39,241 bases of DNA, taken from positions 1-39,241 of the forward strand of contig NZ_CAJXPA010000020.1 in the NCBI RefSeq assembly GCF_913058035.1. The letters run 5' to 3'. Below the pieces are notes generated by a model. It had not been told where the DNA came from. It ran no database searches and saw only the letters and a program-made list of their open reading frames with translations. The translations under genes and the position numbers were made by a program. Shown here in pieces: positions 17,915 through 27,331 of the stretch; positions within the stretch are counted from its first letter, which is position 1, and every line of letters starts with the position of its first letter. Origin of the DNA: an uncultured Paraglaciecola sp. Its GTDB lineage: Bacteria > Pseudomonadota > Gammaproteobacteria > Enterobacterales > Alteromonadaceae.

Positions 17915-18488
17915 TTTTACCAGCTGCTGTTGCTTCAAGTATTTCATCTAACTTACCTGTTTTACAATCGTAGATATATCCGTAAATAGGCACGTTAGAG
18001 GGTACCATTGAGTTACTTCTTATTCGCATCACATCTTCAACAACACTCTTAGCACTATCACTGATAGTTAACCAATTAATGTATTTTCCATCTGTTGTAC
18101 CACCGCCATCATGGCTGTCATGCCAGCCTGTTGCATCCACGCTTGCTGTCTTTAAGCTAGCAGATAAAAGATTACCCATGATTTCATTATCGAATGTTTC
18201 CATGCCACAATCAGTGTGATGTATAACAAACCATTCTTTGGTGCCCAGTAGTTTATGGGAAATAACCAAAGAACGAATTGCATCATCACTGGCTCTGCCG
18301 CCAGCATTTCGAATGACATGAGCGTCACCTTCTGCAAGCCCTGCATATTTAGCTGGGTCTAAGCGGGCATCCATACATGTAAGGATGGCAAATTGTCTGC
18401 CGGGAGGCATAGCTAAATTACCCTTATCACCAAAGCCTGCAACATAGTCAGCATTTGCTGACGTTATTTCTTCTACAATTTTACTCAT
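17907..18488 (-). CDS. Beta-class carbonic anhydrase family protein
   Basis: Zinc enzyme interconverting CO2 and bicarbonate, 193 residues from the ATG at 18488. The zinc and dyad residues are visible: C38-x-D40-x-R42 in TCMDARLD and H91-x-x-C94 in HHTDCG, with the conserved [11 protein letters not shown] between them. The short length and CMDARLDP motif resemble the compact beta-carbonic-anhydrase subgroup found in Actinobacteria and some Proteobacteria. AGGAG stands seven bases before the ATG; a GTG one codon upstream would leave only four. No signal peptide, so cytoplasmic. It is a single gene, not obviously linked to its neighbours. Confidence 0.88.
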   Translation of the reverse strand: MSKIVEEITSANADYVAGFGDKGNLAMPPGRQFAILTCMDARLDPAKYAGLAEGDAHVIRNAGGRASDDAIRSLVISHKLLGTKEWFVIHHTDCGMETFDNEIMGNLLSASLKTASVDATGWHDSHDGGGTTDGKYINWLTISDSAKSVVEDVMRIRSNSMVPSNVPIYGYIYDCKTGKLDEILEATAAGKTN

Positions 18489-18585
18489 CACTATTCTCCT
18501 GAGGTACGCCGCAATGTTTGGTCTTAATTAGATATCCGATGGGATGATTCTGAAACACTTACATATCTTGTTTAACGGTTTAGCA

Positions 18586-19260
18586 CTATAGAAAGCTCAC
18601 TATTTGATTGAGTGGTTTTTTGTTGATCGCATGTTGTGGCACAGTGGCATCATTTGCGGGATAACCGACAATCAACAACATATATGGGCGTTCGTTATCA
18701 GGACGGTTACATATTTTAGATAAAAAACTCATGGGTTTGGGTGTATGGGTGAGAGTTACCAAGCCAGAATGATGCAAGGCGTTTATCAGAAAACCTGTCG
18801 CAATACCTACAGATTCGTGTACGTAGTAGTTGCTTTGTTTATTACCGTCTTGCTGCTCAGTATTTTTTTGGCTGAAGATAGCAATGAGCCAAGGGGCGTG
18901 CTCCAGATAGGGTTTATTGGAATCAGTGCCCAAGGGCTTGAGTGCGTCTAACCATTCGTCTCCACCACGACCTTGGTAAAAGCCTCTTTCAAGTGCCTCG
19001 GCCTGCTCGCGCACTTGTGTTTTAACTTGTTGTGAATGAATGGCTACAAAATGCCAAGGCTGCTGATTGGCACCGTTGGGGGCGGTGCCTGCTGCTTTGA
19101 TACAGTTTTCGATAATGGCTTGGGAAACATGTCGGTCACTGAATTTCCGGACGCTATGGCGGCGTTTAATATCTGCATAAAACTGTTCTGAACGCTTCAG
19201 CATTTCCGCTGCTGGATACTCAATGAAATCGTTTAGTGGCAAGGCATCATGTTTTTGCAT
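18586..19260 (-). CDS. Nitroreductase-fold protein, iodotyrosine deiodinase (IYD)-like
   Basis: A 224-residue FMN-dependent nitroreductase-superfamily protein. FMN-binding motifs are RRHSVRKFSDR (33-43) and AAGTAPNGANQQPWHF (56-71), plus TPKPMSFLSKICNRPDNERPYMLLIVGYP near the end. Within the lid region, E91-x-x-x-Y95 is followed 21 residues later by K116, matching the spacing of the human IYD residues E157, Y161 and K182 that hold the zwitterion of halotyrosine. DEWLDALKPLGTDSNKPYL also resembles the IYD segment. So reductive dehalogenation of a halotyrosine or similar substrate is more likely than generic nitroreduction. No membrane anchor, as in other bacterial homologues. Activity is inferred, not shown. 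Confidence 0.85.
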   Translation of the reverse strand: MQKHDALPLNDFIEYPAAEMLKRSEQFYADIKRRHSVRKFSDRHVSQAIIENCIKAAGTAPNGANQQPWHFVAIHSQQVKTQVREQAEALERGFYQGRGGDEWLDALKPLGTDSNKPYLEHAPWLIAIFSQKNTEQQDGNKQSNYYVHESVGIATGFLINALHHSGLVTLTHTPKPMSFLSKICNRPDNERPYMLLIVGYPANDATVPQHAINKKPLNQIVSFL

Positions 19261-19343
19261 GTTTCATTCCATAACTAAATGTAGGTGTGAGGTAATGTAT
19301 TTGAAATGTTCAGCTTTGGCTAGATGACAGATGTGTTTGAGTC

Positions 19344-19381
19344 TTTTAAAAGTCTAAGCTTTGGAGATTAGACTTTTAAAA
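19344..19381. repeat. 14-bp perfect inverted repeat upstream of the IYD-like gene
   Basis: TTTTAAAAGTCTAA (19344-19357) and TTAGACTTTTAAAA (19368-19381) are exact inverted copies around a 10-base spacer, 84 bases upstream of the IYD-like start and just before the pseudogene. It could be an operator for the minus-strand gene or an RNA hairpin. No T-run follows in the plus direction. Confidence 0.6.
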
Positions 19382-19430
19382 TCCACGGTCGAATATTTTT
19401 AAGCACTGCACCATAAATTAAGGACATTTT

Positions 19431-20944
19431 ATGGAAAACAAAGAGTATGAACTTTACAAAATTAGCTGCACTTGAGATGGAAAACGGTAATTTAAAAACC
19501 CAAATGGAAAAGCCATCATATTTAAAGCGAATGACGGTTAAGAGACTGACGCATTTGAAGGATTTATTTTGGTTACTGAAAATCGTAATAACGCTAAACC
19601 AAAAAAAGATACCAGTAAACTATACGAATAAACTATACGAATAAACTATGTGCGTTTTCCTGCTACAGCTACAAAAAAGTGATTACCGATCATCTATTTG
19701 GCTGGTGGCTCAGGTATTGCCAATGCCAAGTGGCGACGATATTCTTTATTTGCTGTCCTTTAGAGAGCACGTCGATTTTATTGCGTTGGACCAACAAGGC
19801 ATAAGAGCATCAGAACAAATACCATTTTGTTTGTTCGATTATTCACTGAGCCTGACAAAAAAAATATCATCTTTGGACGTTACCAACCGATACCGTCAAG
19901 CGGCAATTGCTTGTGCAGCCGATTAAACTATTCAAGGTGCAGATATTTTGGATTATAAAACGGTATAAAATGCATGGAACTTGAATGGTTTACGTCAATA
20001 TTTTAATGTAGTAAAAATAACATGCTGGGGAATTGCGTATGGCAGTTATTTGGTGTTATCGGCTATATCCTTGTTTTAGTAACAACTTGATAAGGTCATT
20101 ATCGCCAGCGCCGAAGGGTTAGATCAAACCGTTAAGTTACCGAATAATACGGCTTTATATTTGCAATAGGTTCAATAGGTTCAATAGGTCTAATAGGTGC
20201 AATAGGTGCAGTAGGAAATTAACCACACCCCTGAACTAATTCAATCTTACGCTAATATCATACCTCGAATTTTACTCGTTCATCACCAATTACAAAACAA
20301 TCCGGTTGTGCTGAAGCTGAACAATAAAAGCGGAACTGAATTACTATTTTTGTTGCAAAAATATTACATGCAACTTTTAGCATCGATGATGGTAGCCGAC
20401 TCTAATCAATATCTAGGCATGTTGCTTGATATCTACCGAGATATAGAAAAGAACAGAACAGCTATAAATCAGACACGCAAATACTTGAGCTGAGCACGTT
20501 TAATGATGAAAAATTAGTTTTAAGTTAATGCCCATGACAATGGCAATGGATGTTGCATCGGTGTAAACGTCATCTCGTCTGCAGAAAGTCAGCCAGCAAG
20601 CGCAAAATGGATTACTGGGTGACTTACTCAATTTCCCTATACCCCACTTGAACGACGTCATTAATGGACTCAATCTTGGTGATGATTTTCGCCAATCTAA
20701 GCCGTCTTCGGTTGTGGTGTTATTATTGACATGAACGCTTGATGGAAGAACTTATGTTGAAGGACAAAAACAAGCAGTAGCACACTTTAAAAACCTGACT
20801 CACGTTCATGTTATTAAAGCACAACATAATCTGTTTACCTCGTCACCTGAGGTATTGAATATGATGTTTCAGTTTTTGAAGGTAGCTAAGATTGAGAAAC
20901 TAGATATTTCAGTAGAGCCAACATTTATTGAGCATCTTAAATAG
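19431..20944 (+). pseudogene. Heavily decayed alpha/beta-hydrolase (tripeptidyl aminopeptidase/proline iminopeptidase-like)
   Basis: Fragments in all three plus frames line up as one hydrolase of about 500 residues. From about 19575: TENRNNAKPKKDTSKLYE, then after stops YVRFPATATK and IIYLAGGSGIANAKWRRYS (oxyanion GGxG region). After a frameshift, VDFIALDQQGIRASEQ appears, a version of the LDQRGtGxSe motif. Around 20020 the nucleophile region reads WGIAYGSY, where functional enzymes have G-x-S-Y-G, so the Ser is now Ala. Later pieces are LDKVI, NHTPELIQSYANIIPRILLVH, a 61-codon open piece (20308-20493), and a C-terminus (FKNLTHVHVIKAQHNLF) ending at the TAG at 20942. A 9-bp tandem repeat has expanded inside it. 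No function remains. Confidence 0.8.
20164..20217. repeat. 9-bp tandem repeat (CAATAGGTN), six units
   Basis: Six consecutive units of CAATAGGTT/CAATAGGTG type with small changes (units begin at 20164, 20173, 20182, 20191, 20200 and 20209). It lies inside the decayed hydrolase gene, where the intact protein would be expected to have only one short stretch. Each unit adds an in-frame TAG. Slippage after loss of selection is the simple explanation. Confidence 0.8.
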
Positions 20945-20968
20945 TGTTTGTCATTATTAAACTGCTGA

Positions 20969-21007
20969 CAATGTCGAGGGACAAAGCCAGCTGCCCCTCT
21001 GATATTG
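20969..21007. terminator. Imperfect hairpin between the pseudogene and ybiT
   Basis: CAATGTCGAGGG (20969-20980) can pair with CCCTCTGATATTG (20995-21007) with one mismatch and one bulge around a 14-base loop. It sits in the convergent gap just beyond the ybiT stop codon. T-runs on either side are weak, so the terminator assignment is tentative. Confidence 0.35.
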
Positions 21008-21030
21008 TTTAATAAAGGTGTGGTAAAGAT

Positions 21031-22635
21031 TTAAGCTACTTTTAATGCAGCCTCACGGCTTGATAGGTATTCGTTGTAGGTACCTTGGAAATTAATGATT
21101 TCATGTTCGCTAATTTCAATAACTCGAGTGGCTAAAGACGAAACAAATTCTCTATCATGACTGACAAAAATTAGCGTGCCGTCGAATTTTTTGAGTGCGT
21201 TGTTTAATGCCTCTATCGCTTCCATATCCATATGGTTAGTGGGTTCGTCCATGATCAGCACATTGATATCTGACATCATTAACTTACCAAACAATAGACG
21301 GTTTTTTTCTCCACCAGAACAAACTTTGGCTTTTTTATTAAAATCGTCAGCGGTAAATAACAGGCTACCCAAAAGAGCACGTACTGCTAAGTCATCATGT
21401 TTTGGCGTACGCCATTGTGACATCCAATCAAATAAGGTGAGATCAGTATCGAAGTCAGCAGTACTGTCTTGTGGGCAATAACCTATACTGGCATTCTCGG
21501 ACCATTTGACTACGCCACTAGTGGCTTGTAAATCGTCAATTAAACAACGTAATAGTGTGGTTTTACCTGCACCATTTTCACCAATTATTGCTAGTTTTGC
21601 GCCAGCTTCTAAAATTAAGTCTGCGTTGTTAAACAATGGCTTATCATCAAACTCATGGCTCAGTTGTTCAAGGATCAACGCTTGACGATGCAGCTTTCTG
21701 TGCTGTTTTAACATAATTTTTGGTGTGCGGCGGCTGGATGATTTGACTTCGTCTAACGTAATCTTTTCCATTTTTTTAGCGCGAGAAGAAGCTTGCTTAG
21801 CTTTGGATGCATTGGCAGAGAAACGATTCACAAAAGCTTGTAATTCATCAATCTCGGCACTTTTCTTGGCATTTTCTGTGTGAAGTTGTTCTTGGATTAA
21901 TGACGATGCCGCCTGATATGCTTCATAGTTACCTGGATAAATGCGTAATTCACCGTAATCTATATCCGCCATATGAGTACATACAGAGTTCAAAAAATGC
22001 CTATCGTGAGAAATAATAATCATGGTGCATTTGCGATCGTTCAGTACGCCTCCAAGCCAATTGATAGTGTAGATATCGAGGTTGTTGGTTGGCTCATCTA
22101 ATAATAAAATATCTGGATTAGAAAATAATGCTTGGGCTAATAAAACCCGTAATTTCCACCCCGGTGCTACTTGCGCCATGAGCCCAAAATGATAATGCTC
22201 GGCGATACCTGCTTGTAGTAGGATTTCACCTGCTCTTGATTCTGCGGTGTAGCCATCCATTTCAGCAAATTGAGTTTCTAACTCTGCCACATGCATACCG
22301 TCTGCTTCAGTCATTTCTGGCTTTGAGTAGATGGCATCACGTTCTTGTTTGACTTTCCAAAGTTTAGCATCGCCCATAATAACAGTGTCGACTACTGTGA
22401 ATTCTTCAAAAGCGAACTGGTCTTGGCTTAATGTGCCGACTTTATCGCCAGGAGTAATAGAAACATTACCGGCGCTTGGCACTAAGTCACCACTGAGAAT
22501 TTTCATAAATGTGGATTTACCACAGCCATTAGCACCGATCAGTCCGTAGCGATTGCCGTGGCCAAATTTAGCCGAGATGTTTTCAAACAAAGGCGCAGCG
22601 CCAAATTGCATGGTGATATTTGCAGTAGAAATCAA
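21031..22635 (-). CDS. ybiT: ABC-F family ATPase YbiT
   Basis: A 534-residue ribosome-associated ABC-F protein with two ATPase domains and no membrane segments. It closely follows E. coli Ybi[15 protein letters not shown] at the start, Walker [10 protein letters not shown] (about 34-42), [18 protein letters not shown], the unusual first signature [15 protein letters not shown], Walker [13 protein letters not shown], the inter-domain linker with [18 protein letters not shown], second Walker [26 protein letters not shown] and [12 protein letters not shown]. The start is TTG at 22635, preceded by GGACGAG; it gives the same N-terminal length as YbiT, so it is preferred over the ATG eight codons later. 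Role: probably relieves or modulates stalled translation. Its leader is structured. Confidence 0.93.
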   Translation of the reverse strand: MISTANITMQFGAAPLFENISAKFGHGNRYGLIGANGCGKSTFMKILSGDLVPSAGNVSITPGDKVGTLSQDQFAFEEFTVVDTVIMGDAKLWKVKQERDAIYSKPEMTEADGMHVAELETQFAEMDGYTAESRAGEILLQAGIAEHYHFGLMAQVAPGWKLRVLLAQALFSNPDILLLDEPTNNLDIYTINWLGGVLNDRKCTMIIISHDRHFLNSVCTHMADIDYGELRIYPGNYEAYQAASSLIQEQLHTENAKKSAEIDELQAFVNRFSANASKAKQASSRAKKMEKITLDEVKSSSRRTPKIMLKQHRKLHRQALILEQLSHEFDDKPLFNNADLILEAGAKLAIIGENGAGKTTLLRCLIDDLQATSGVVKWSENASIGYCPQDSTADFDTDLTLFDWMSQWRTPKHDDLAVRALLGSLLFTADDFNKKAKVCSGGEKNRLLFGKLMMSDINVLIMDEPTNHMDMEAIEALNNALKKFDGTLIFVSHDREFVSSLATRVIEISEHEIINFQGTYNEYLSSREAALKVA

Positions 22636-22670
22636 AAGTAGCTCGTCCAGAATAAAAAATTAATTGAAAT

Positions 22671-22701
22671 GTTTGCCAAGTGGCAACGCCATCGGGCAAA
22701 C
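22671..22701 (-). promoter_or_regulatory. Nested hairpin in the ybiT leader, attenuator-like
   Basis: GTTTGCC (22671-22677) pairs with GGCAAAC (22695-22701). Inside, TGGC (22681-22684) pairs with GCCA (22688-22691) around AAC. Read on the ybiT strand the hairpin is followed by a T-rich stretch (ATTTCAATTAATTTTTTATT) ending near the ybiT ribosome binding site. A possible leader frame (ATG at 22717, 44 codons, stop at 22583) runs through the stem. This resembles ribosome-mediated attenuation but is not proven. Confidence 0.4.
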
Positions 22702-22838
22702 AAAGGCCGCGCATCATACGGAAATGTGACGCTAAAGTCGAGTCGAATTGATGATTATTTATACAGGTTGGTATAATTGTACTTCTTACAAACTGCTTGG
22801 TAGCATGATCATGTGCACAAATTTCTAATGGATTGTAT

Positions 22839-25025
22839 ATGACTCTTAGCTTTAATTTAAAATCGGTTGTTGTGGTGGCGCTCATATTTTTAGTATCTGC
22901 ATGTGTATCGCCGCCGCCACCGCCATTTGTTAGCGAAATTGACCGATTAACTGCCAGAGCAGAGCAAGTTGAAATTATTCGCGATGATTTTGGGGTGCCT
23001 CATATCTACGGAAAGACTGATGCAGACGCGGTATTTGGTTTGTTGTATGCCCAAGCAGAAGATGACTTTAAGCGGGTAGAGCGCAATTACATTTGGGCTA
23101 TCGGCAGACTAGCAGAAGTGGAAGGCGAAAAAGCATTGTACAGTGACTTGCGGGCGCGTTTATTTATGTCTGTCGAACAAGCAAAGTTAGACTATCAAAA
23201 TTCTCCTACAGCACTTAAAGATCTATGTGATGCTTTCGCTGATGGTCTTAATTATTATCTTGCTACTCACCCAAACGTCAAACCGGCTTTGTTGAAAAAA
23301 TTTGAACCTTGGATGCCGATGTTTTTTTCTGAAGGTTCAATCGGTGGTGATATTGAACAAATTTCAGAGAAAGGGGTAGCCGCCTTCTATGGAGACAAAG
23401 CGGTTCATCAAGATACTCCAGATTTAGCTATGGTTGAACCTAGCGGTTCAAATGGCTTTGCTATTTCAGGTAAGTTAACAAAATCCGGTGATGCCATGTT
23501 ATTGATTAATCCACATACTTCCTTCTACTTTCGTCCAGAAGTACATGTGGTTAGTGAAGAAGGGTTAAATGCGTACGGAGCAGTGACGTGGGGACAGTTT
23601 TTTGTGTACCAAGGATTTAATCAGAAAAATGGTTGGATGCACACTTCGACCCGTGTAGATTTTATGGACGAATATCTTGAAACCATCATTGAACGTGGCG
23701 AAGATTTATATTATTTATATGAAGGTGAGGAATTGCAGGTTGATACTGTAAATATAACCTTAAAGTACCGCGATGCAGACACGTATAAATTTAAAACCTT
23801 CCCTACTTTTAGCACTCATCATGGACCAGTAACGCATATGGTGGATGGGCAATGGGTGACAACAAGGATAAATTGGGATCCTGTGAATGCCTTACAGCAG
23901 TCATTTATCCGCACTAAAACAGCCAATCATGACGAATTTCGCAATATGATGGATATGCGTACCAACTCATCAAATAATACCGTTTATGCTGATGCTGACG
24001 GCAATATAGCTTATTATCACGGTAACTTTATTCCTAAGCGTGATCCCAAATTTGATTATTCCCAGCCAGTGAATGGCTCCATCAAAAAGACAGATTGGAA
24101 TGGTCTGCACACAGTCGATGAAACTATTAGTATTCTCAATCCTGCTAATGGTTGGATCCAAAATGCCAATTCCACTCCCTTTACTGCTGCGGGTGAATTC
24201 AGTCCTAAAGCGGAAGACTACCCAACTTATATGGCCCCTGATCCTGAAAATTTCAGAGGCATACATGCGGTTCACATACTGAAAGGTCAATCTGATTTTA
24301 CCCTAGATAAGTTAATTGAGGTGGCTTATGACCCTTATTTACCTGGATTTAAAACACTTGTTTCCGGCCTTATTGGGGCATATGACAAATCACGTAAGCC
24401 ACTCAGAGCATTAGCCGAACCTATTAATGTTCTTCGGCAATGGGATCATCGCGTATCCATAGACTCTGTTGCAATGTCTTTGGCACATTATTATGGTGTG
24501 CAATATCTGGCTGAAGGCACTCGCCCTGAAGGTAAAAGTTTTATGCAAACAATTGAACATTTTGGTAATGATTCATTGCGCTCAGAAAGGCTAACAATCT
24601 TTGACCTGGCAGTACAAAAGTTGACCGCAGATTTTGGTCAGTGGGATACTCCTTGGGGAGACATCAACAGACTCCAAAGGCTCACAGGCGATATTGACTT
24701 GCCTGTAGATGATACAAAACCAAGTATTCCAATCGGCATGGCATCGGGTCGATGGGGTGCATTGGCAGCTTTTGGCGCCCAAAGTGTCAATGGTAGTAAA
24801 AAACTTTATGGCTACCGTGGCAATAGTTTTGTGGCTGTGGTGGAATTTGGCGATAAGGTAAAAGCGAAATCATTGTTAGCAGGTGGCCAGAGTGGTGATC
24901 CTACATCGCAGCATTTTTACGACCAGGCACAGCGTTATGCCCAGGGGAAATTTAAAGATGTGGCTTACTATAAAGAAGATGTGTTGAAACGCGCAGTAGA
25001 GCGTTATCAGCCGGGTAAACGCTAA
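22839..25025 (+). CDS. Penicillin acylase family N-terminal-nucleophile hydrolase, lipoprotein
   Basis: A 728-residue Ntn-hydrolase of the penicillin G/cephalosporin/acyl-homoserine-lactone acylase family (PF01804). A lipoprotein signal is present: hydrophobic stretch then LVSA-C with C22, followed by a proline run. The alpha-chain begins VEIIRDDFGVPHIYG and continues GLLYAQAEDDFKRVE. The autocatalytic nucleophile is S204 in PSGSNGFAISG, followed by the typical LLINPHTSF. The family proregion and beta-chain continue, including MGVASGRWGAL-like and GGQSGDPTSQHFYDQ near the end. The ATG at 22839 is chosen over a TTG at 22833. Expected location is the periplasmic face of a membrane. Substrate may be an N-acyl amide, but which one is unknown. 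It diverges from ybiT across 203 bases. Confidence 0.9.
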   Translation: MTLSFNLKSVVVVALIFLVSACVSPPPPPFVSEIDRLTARAEQVEIIRDDFGVPHIYGKTDADAVFGLLYAQAEDDFKRVERNYIWAIGRLAEVEGEKALYSDLRARLFMSVEQAKLDYQNSPTALKDLCDAFADGLNYYLATHPNVKPALLKKFEPWMPMFFSEGSIGGDIEQISEKGVAAFYGDKAVHQDTPDLAMVEPSGSNGFAISGKLTKSGDAMLLINPHTSFYFRPEVHVVSEEGLNAYGAVTWGQFFVYQGFNQKNGWMHTSTRVDFMDEYLETIIERGEDLYYLYEGEELQVDTVNITLKYRDADTYKFKTFPTFSTHHGPVTHMVDGQWVTTRINWDPVNALQQSFIRTKTANHDEFRNMMDMRTNSSNNTVYADADGNIAYYHGNFIPKRDPKFDYSQPVNGSIKKTDWNGLHTVDETISILNPANGWIQNANSTPFTAAGEFSPKAEDYPTYMAPDPENFRGIHAVHILKGQSDFTLDKLIEVAYDPYLPGFKTLVSGLIGAYDKSRKPLRALAEPINVLRQWDHRVSIDSVAMSLAHYYGVQYLAEGTRPEGKSFMQTIEHFGNDSLRSERLTIFDLAVQKLTADFGQWDTPWGDINRLQRLTGDIDLPVDDTKPSIPIGMASGRWGALAAFGAQSVNGSKKLYGYRGNSFVAVVEFGDKVKAKSLLAGGQSGDPTSQHFYDQAQRYAQGKFKDVAYYKEDVLKRAVERYQPGKR

Positions 25026-25125
25026 TAAAATGAATAATGACCTTAGTCAATTATAATGACACTTGCTGACCTTTGGGCATATTATTACTTATGTTGTCTT
25101 TGGGTTAAGTCTTGATTTACTATTA

Positions 25126-26079
25126 TTATAAGGCGTTAAATTTAGAACCAAGCACCTCGTAAACAAGCCTTGCTGCCAGCTTTGCAGTTCTGTTATCAAT
25201 ATCATAGGTGGGATTCATTTCGGCTATATCTGCCAAGCCCCAATTATAATTAAAAATGGATTCTGACTGAGCTATCCAATGTAGCATGTTGATAACAAAT
25301 TCCACTGAAATACCTAAACCACTGGGTGCACTGACGCCAGGTGCAATATGTGCCGGAAATGCATCAAGGCAGACAGTGACGTACAGTTCATCTACCGCTT
25401 TTAACATCGGTGTTAGCAACTGTTTAGCGGCATTAGGCGCACAATCAATATCCAGTAAATATTGAGTTTTAGTTTGTTTTGCATAATTAAATAGTGCTGC
25501 TGTATTTGACGATGCAGCTACTCCTAAGCAGGCATAATGAAACGGCTGATGATGAGTTTGGCAATATTCAGCAATCTGTCTAAAAGGAGTACCCGAACTG
25601 GTTTGTTGGGAAGGATTGCGAAGATCAAAATGGGCATCAAAATTAATAATACCTATTTTTTTGTTTGGTTCAGCAGCAAGATGTTGAACCAAACCTTGAT
25701 GACTGCCCCAAGCAATTTCGTGTCCGCCACCTAAGCCAATAACAAGTGAATTTTCATTAAGGCATTTTGCGATTTGCTGAGCATATTGATTTTGGGCATC
25801 GGGCAAATGTGATGCAACAACCATATTTCCTGCATCCCACACACCACAATCTGCATGCCAAGCTTGGTTAGCCAATGCATTACGTATTAGATTTGGGCCT
25901 TTTGCGGCACCCACTCGACCTTTGTTGGCAGCCACACCTAAGTCACATTCAAAACCAAGCAAACTGCAACTATTGGTTTGATGTCGGTTATTCATTACCT
26001 GATGCCACCGCAGACCATTTTGACCCTCTTCAGCATCTTCTCGGCCTTGCCACTGGTATGTTTTATCTATGGTAGACAT
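25126..26079 (-). CDS. hutG: Formimidoylglutamase (HutG), arginase family
   Basis: Last step of the four-enzyme histidine pathway: N-formimino-L-glutamate to glutamate and formamide with a binuclear Mn centre. Metal-binding motifs visible are GLGGGHEIAWG, NFDAHFDLR and a late LDAFPAHIAPGVSAPSGLG. In the last motif the first of the two usual aspartates (D-x-D) reads Cys-Leu-Asp, so one ligand may be changed. Two starts are possible: ATG at 26091, which overlaps the hutI end by seven bases but has AAGGA directly against it, and ATG at 26079, which follows the hutI stop by five bases and is preferred. It is translationally linked to hutI and shares its divergent promoter. Length is typical. Confidence 0.9.
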   Translation of the reverse strand: MSTIDKTYQWQGREDAEEGQNGLRWHQVMNNRHQTNSCSLLGFECDLGVAANKGRVGAAKGPNLIRNALANQAWHADCGVWDAGNMVVASHLPDAQNQYAQQIAKCLNENSLVIGLGGGHEIAWGSHQGLVQHLAAEPNKKIGIINFDAHFDLRNPSQQTSSGTPFRQIAEYCQTHHQPFHYACLGVAASSNTAALFNYAKQTKTQYLLDIDCAPNAAKQLLTPMLKAVDELYVTVCLDAFPAHIAPGVSAPSGLGISVEFVINMLHWIAQSESIFNYNWGLADIAEMNPTYDIDNRTAKLAARLVYEVLGSKFNAL

Positions 26080-26084
26080 GGCAG

Positions 26085-27296
26085 TTAACATTCCTTACCC
26101 GCAAACCACTTAGCAGACGGTCGATGTTGGTTAATGCCATAAACCAATTCTGCCGGATGTGCTATATCCCATAAACACAAGTCTGCATCCATCCCCGTTT
26201 TAACTTGCCCTTTGTTTGATAGGTTCAGCGCTTTTGCCGCATGTAGGGTAACGCCATACAATACTTCTTCTGGGGTCAAACCAAACAACACACTCGCCAT
26301 ATTCATGATGGTTAAAATAGATGCAATAGGTGAACTACCAGGATTTAAATCGGTGGCTATCGCCATAGGAACTTGGTTTGCCCTGAGTGCGGCTACAGGC
26401 GGTTTTTGGGTTTCACTTAGATAATAAAATGCGCCGGGTAACAACACCGCAACCGTACCTGATTTTTGTAATACGGGGATATCTTTAGGGTCTAAATATT
26501 CAATATGATCGACAGAAATGGCACCAAATTCAGCTGCAAGTTTGGCACCCTTCAAATCAGAGAGTTGTTCAACATGGGCTTTCACATTGAGCGCGTGTGC
26601 TTTAGCTGCTTCAAAAATCTTGCGGCATTGTGCAGGTGAGAAACCGATGCTTTCACAAAATACATCGACGCAGGTTGCTAACCGTTGTTTTGCGACAACG
26701 GGTATCACCTGATCGCAAATAAATTGCACATAATCATCAGGATTTGAACGATATTCTTTAGGCACTGTGTGTGCACCAAGATAAGTGGTAACGATACTAA
26801 CAGGTAAATTCTCAGAAATTTGTTTAGCGACTTTGAGCATTTTTAATTCGGTATGCAAGTCCAAACCATAACCCGATTTCACTTCGATACAGGTCACCCC
26901 TTCTTCAACTAACCTCGCAGCACGCTTAATCGCACTGCTGAGGAGGGTTTGTTCAGATGCTTCTCTGGTGGCATTCACTGTGCCTTGAATACCGCCACCT
27001 TGTTGAGCTATCTCAGTATAGGTTTTACCTTGCAGGCGCTGTTCAAACTCGTTAGCTCTGTTGCCTCCGTAAACAAGATGGGTGTGGCAGTCGATAAATC
27101 CAGGAAGTAACCATTTATTTTCACCATCGTATCTAATGTCACTTTGATATGAGGTTTCAGAATCATCGAATATAGAAAATACTTTACCATCTTTAATGGC
27201 TACAGAAGAGTCAGCTAGCATGCCGTAAGCATTACCATTTTTTTGCATCGAAGCAATACGTACATTGTTTATTATTACATCACACTGTCTAGTCAT
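26085..27296 (-). CDS. hutI: Imidazolonepropionase (HutI)
   Basis: Third step of histidine degradation: hydrolysis of 4-imidazolone-5-propionate to N-formimino-L-glutamate. A 403-residue metal-dependent amidohydrolase. The zinc/iron H-x-H pair is in PGFIDCHTHLVYGGNRANEFEQR (H71, H73). Further family motifs are GVTCIEVKSGYGLD, TYLGAHTVP, KAHVEQLSDL, SVDHIEYLD and ATDLNPGSSP (catalytic Asp). The start ATG lies within the divergent hutI/hutC region. It is followed by hutG with a few bases overlap or gap, forming a two-gene operon. Full length and intact. Confidence 0.95.
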   Translation of the reverse strand: MTRQCDVIINNVRIASMQKNGNAYGMLADSSVAIKDGKVFSIFDDSETSYQSDIRYDGENKWLLPGFIDCHTHLVYGGNRANEFEQRLQGKTYTEIAQQGGGIQGTVNATREASEQTLLSSAIKRAARLVEEGVTCIEVKSGYGLDLHTELKMLKVAKQISENLPVSIVTTYLGAHTVPKEYRSNPDDYVQFICDQVIPVVAKQRLATCVDVFCESIGFSPAQCRKIFEAAKAHALNVKAHVEQLSDLKGAKLAAEFGAISVDHIEYLDPKDIPVLQKSGTVAVLLPGAFYYLSETQKPPVAALRANQVPMAIATDLNPGSSPIASILTIMNMASVLFGLTPEEVLYGVTLHAAKALNLSNKGQVKTGMDADLCLWDIAHPAELVYGINQHRPSAKWFAGKEC

Positions 27297-27331
27297 TGCC
27301 TATACTCTTAGATTTATCTGCATATGAGTCT

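Noticed and set aside
20164-20217. CRISPR-like array
   Set aside because: The units are nine bases with no spacers, so it is a tandem repeat.
20308-20493. A 61-residue small protein
   Set aside because: It lies within the decayed hydrolase and fits its order of fragments.
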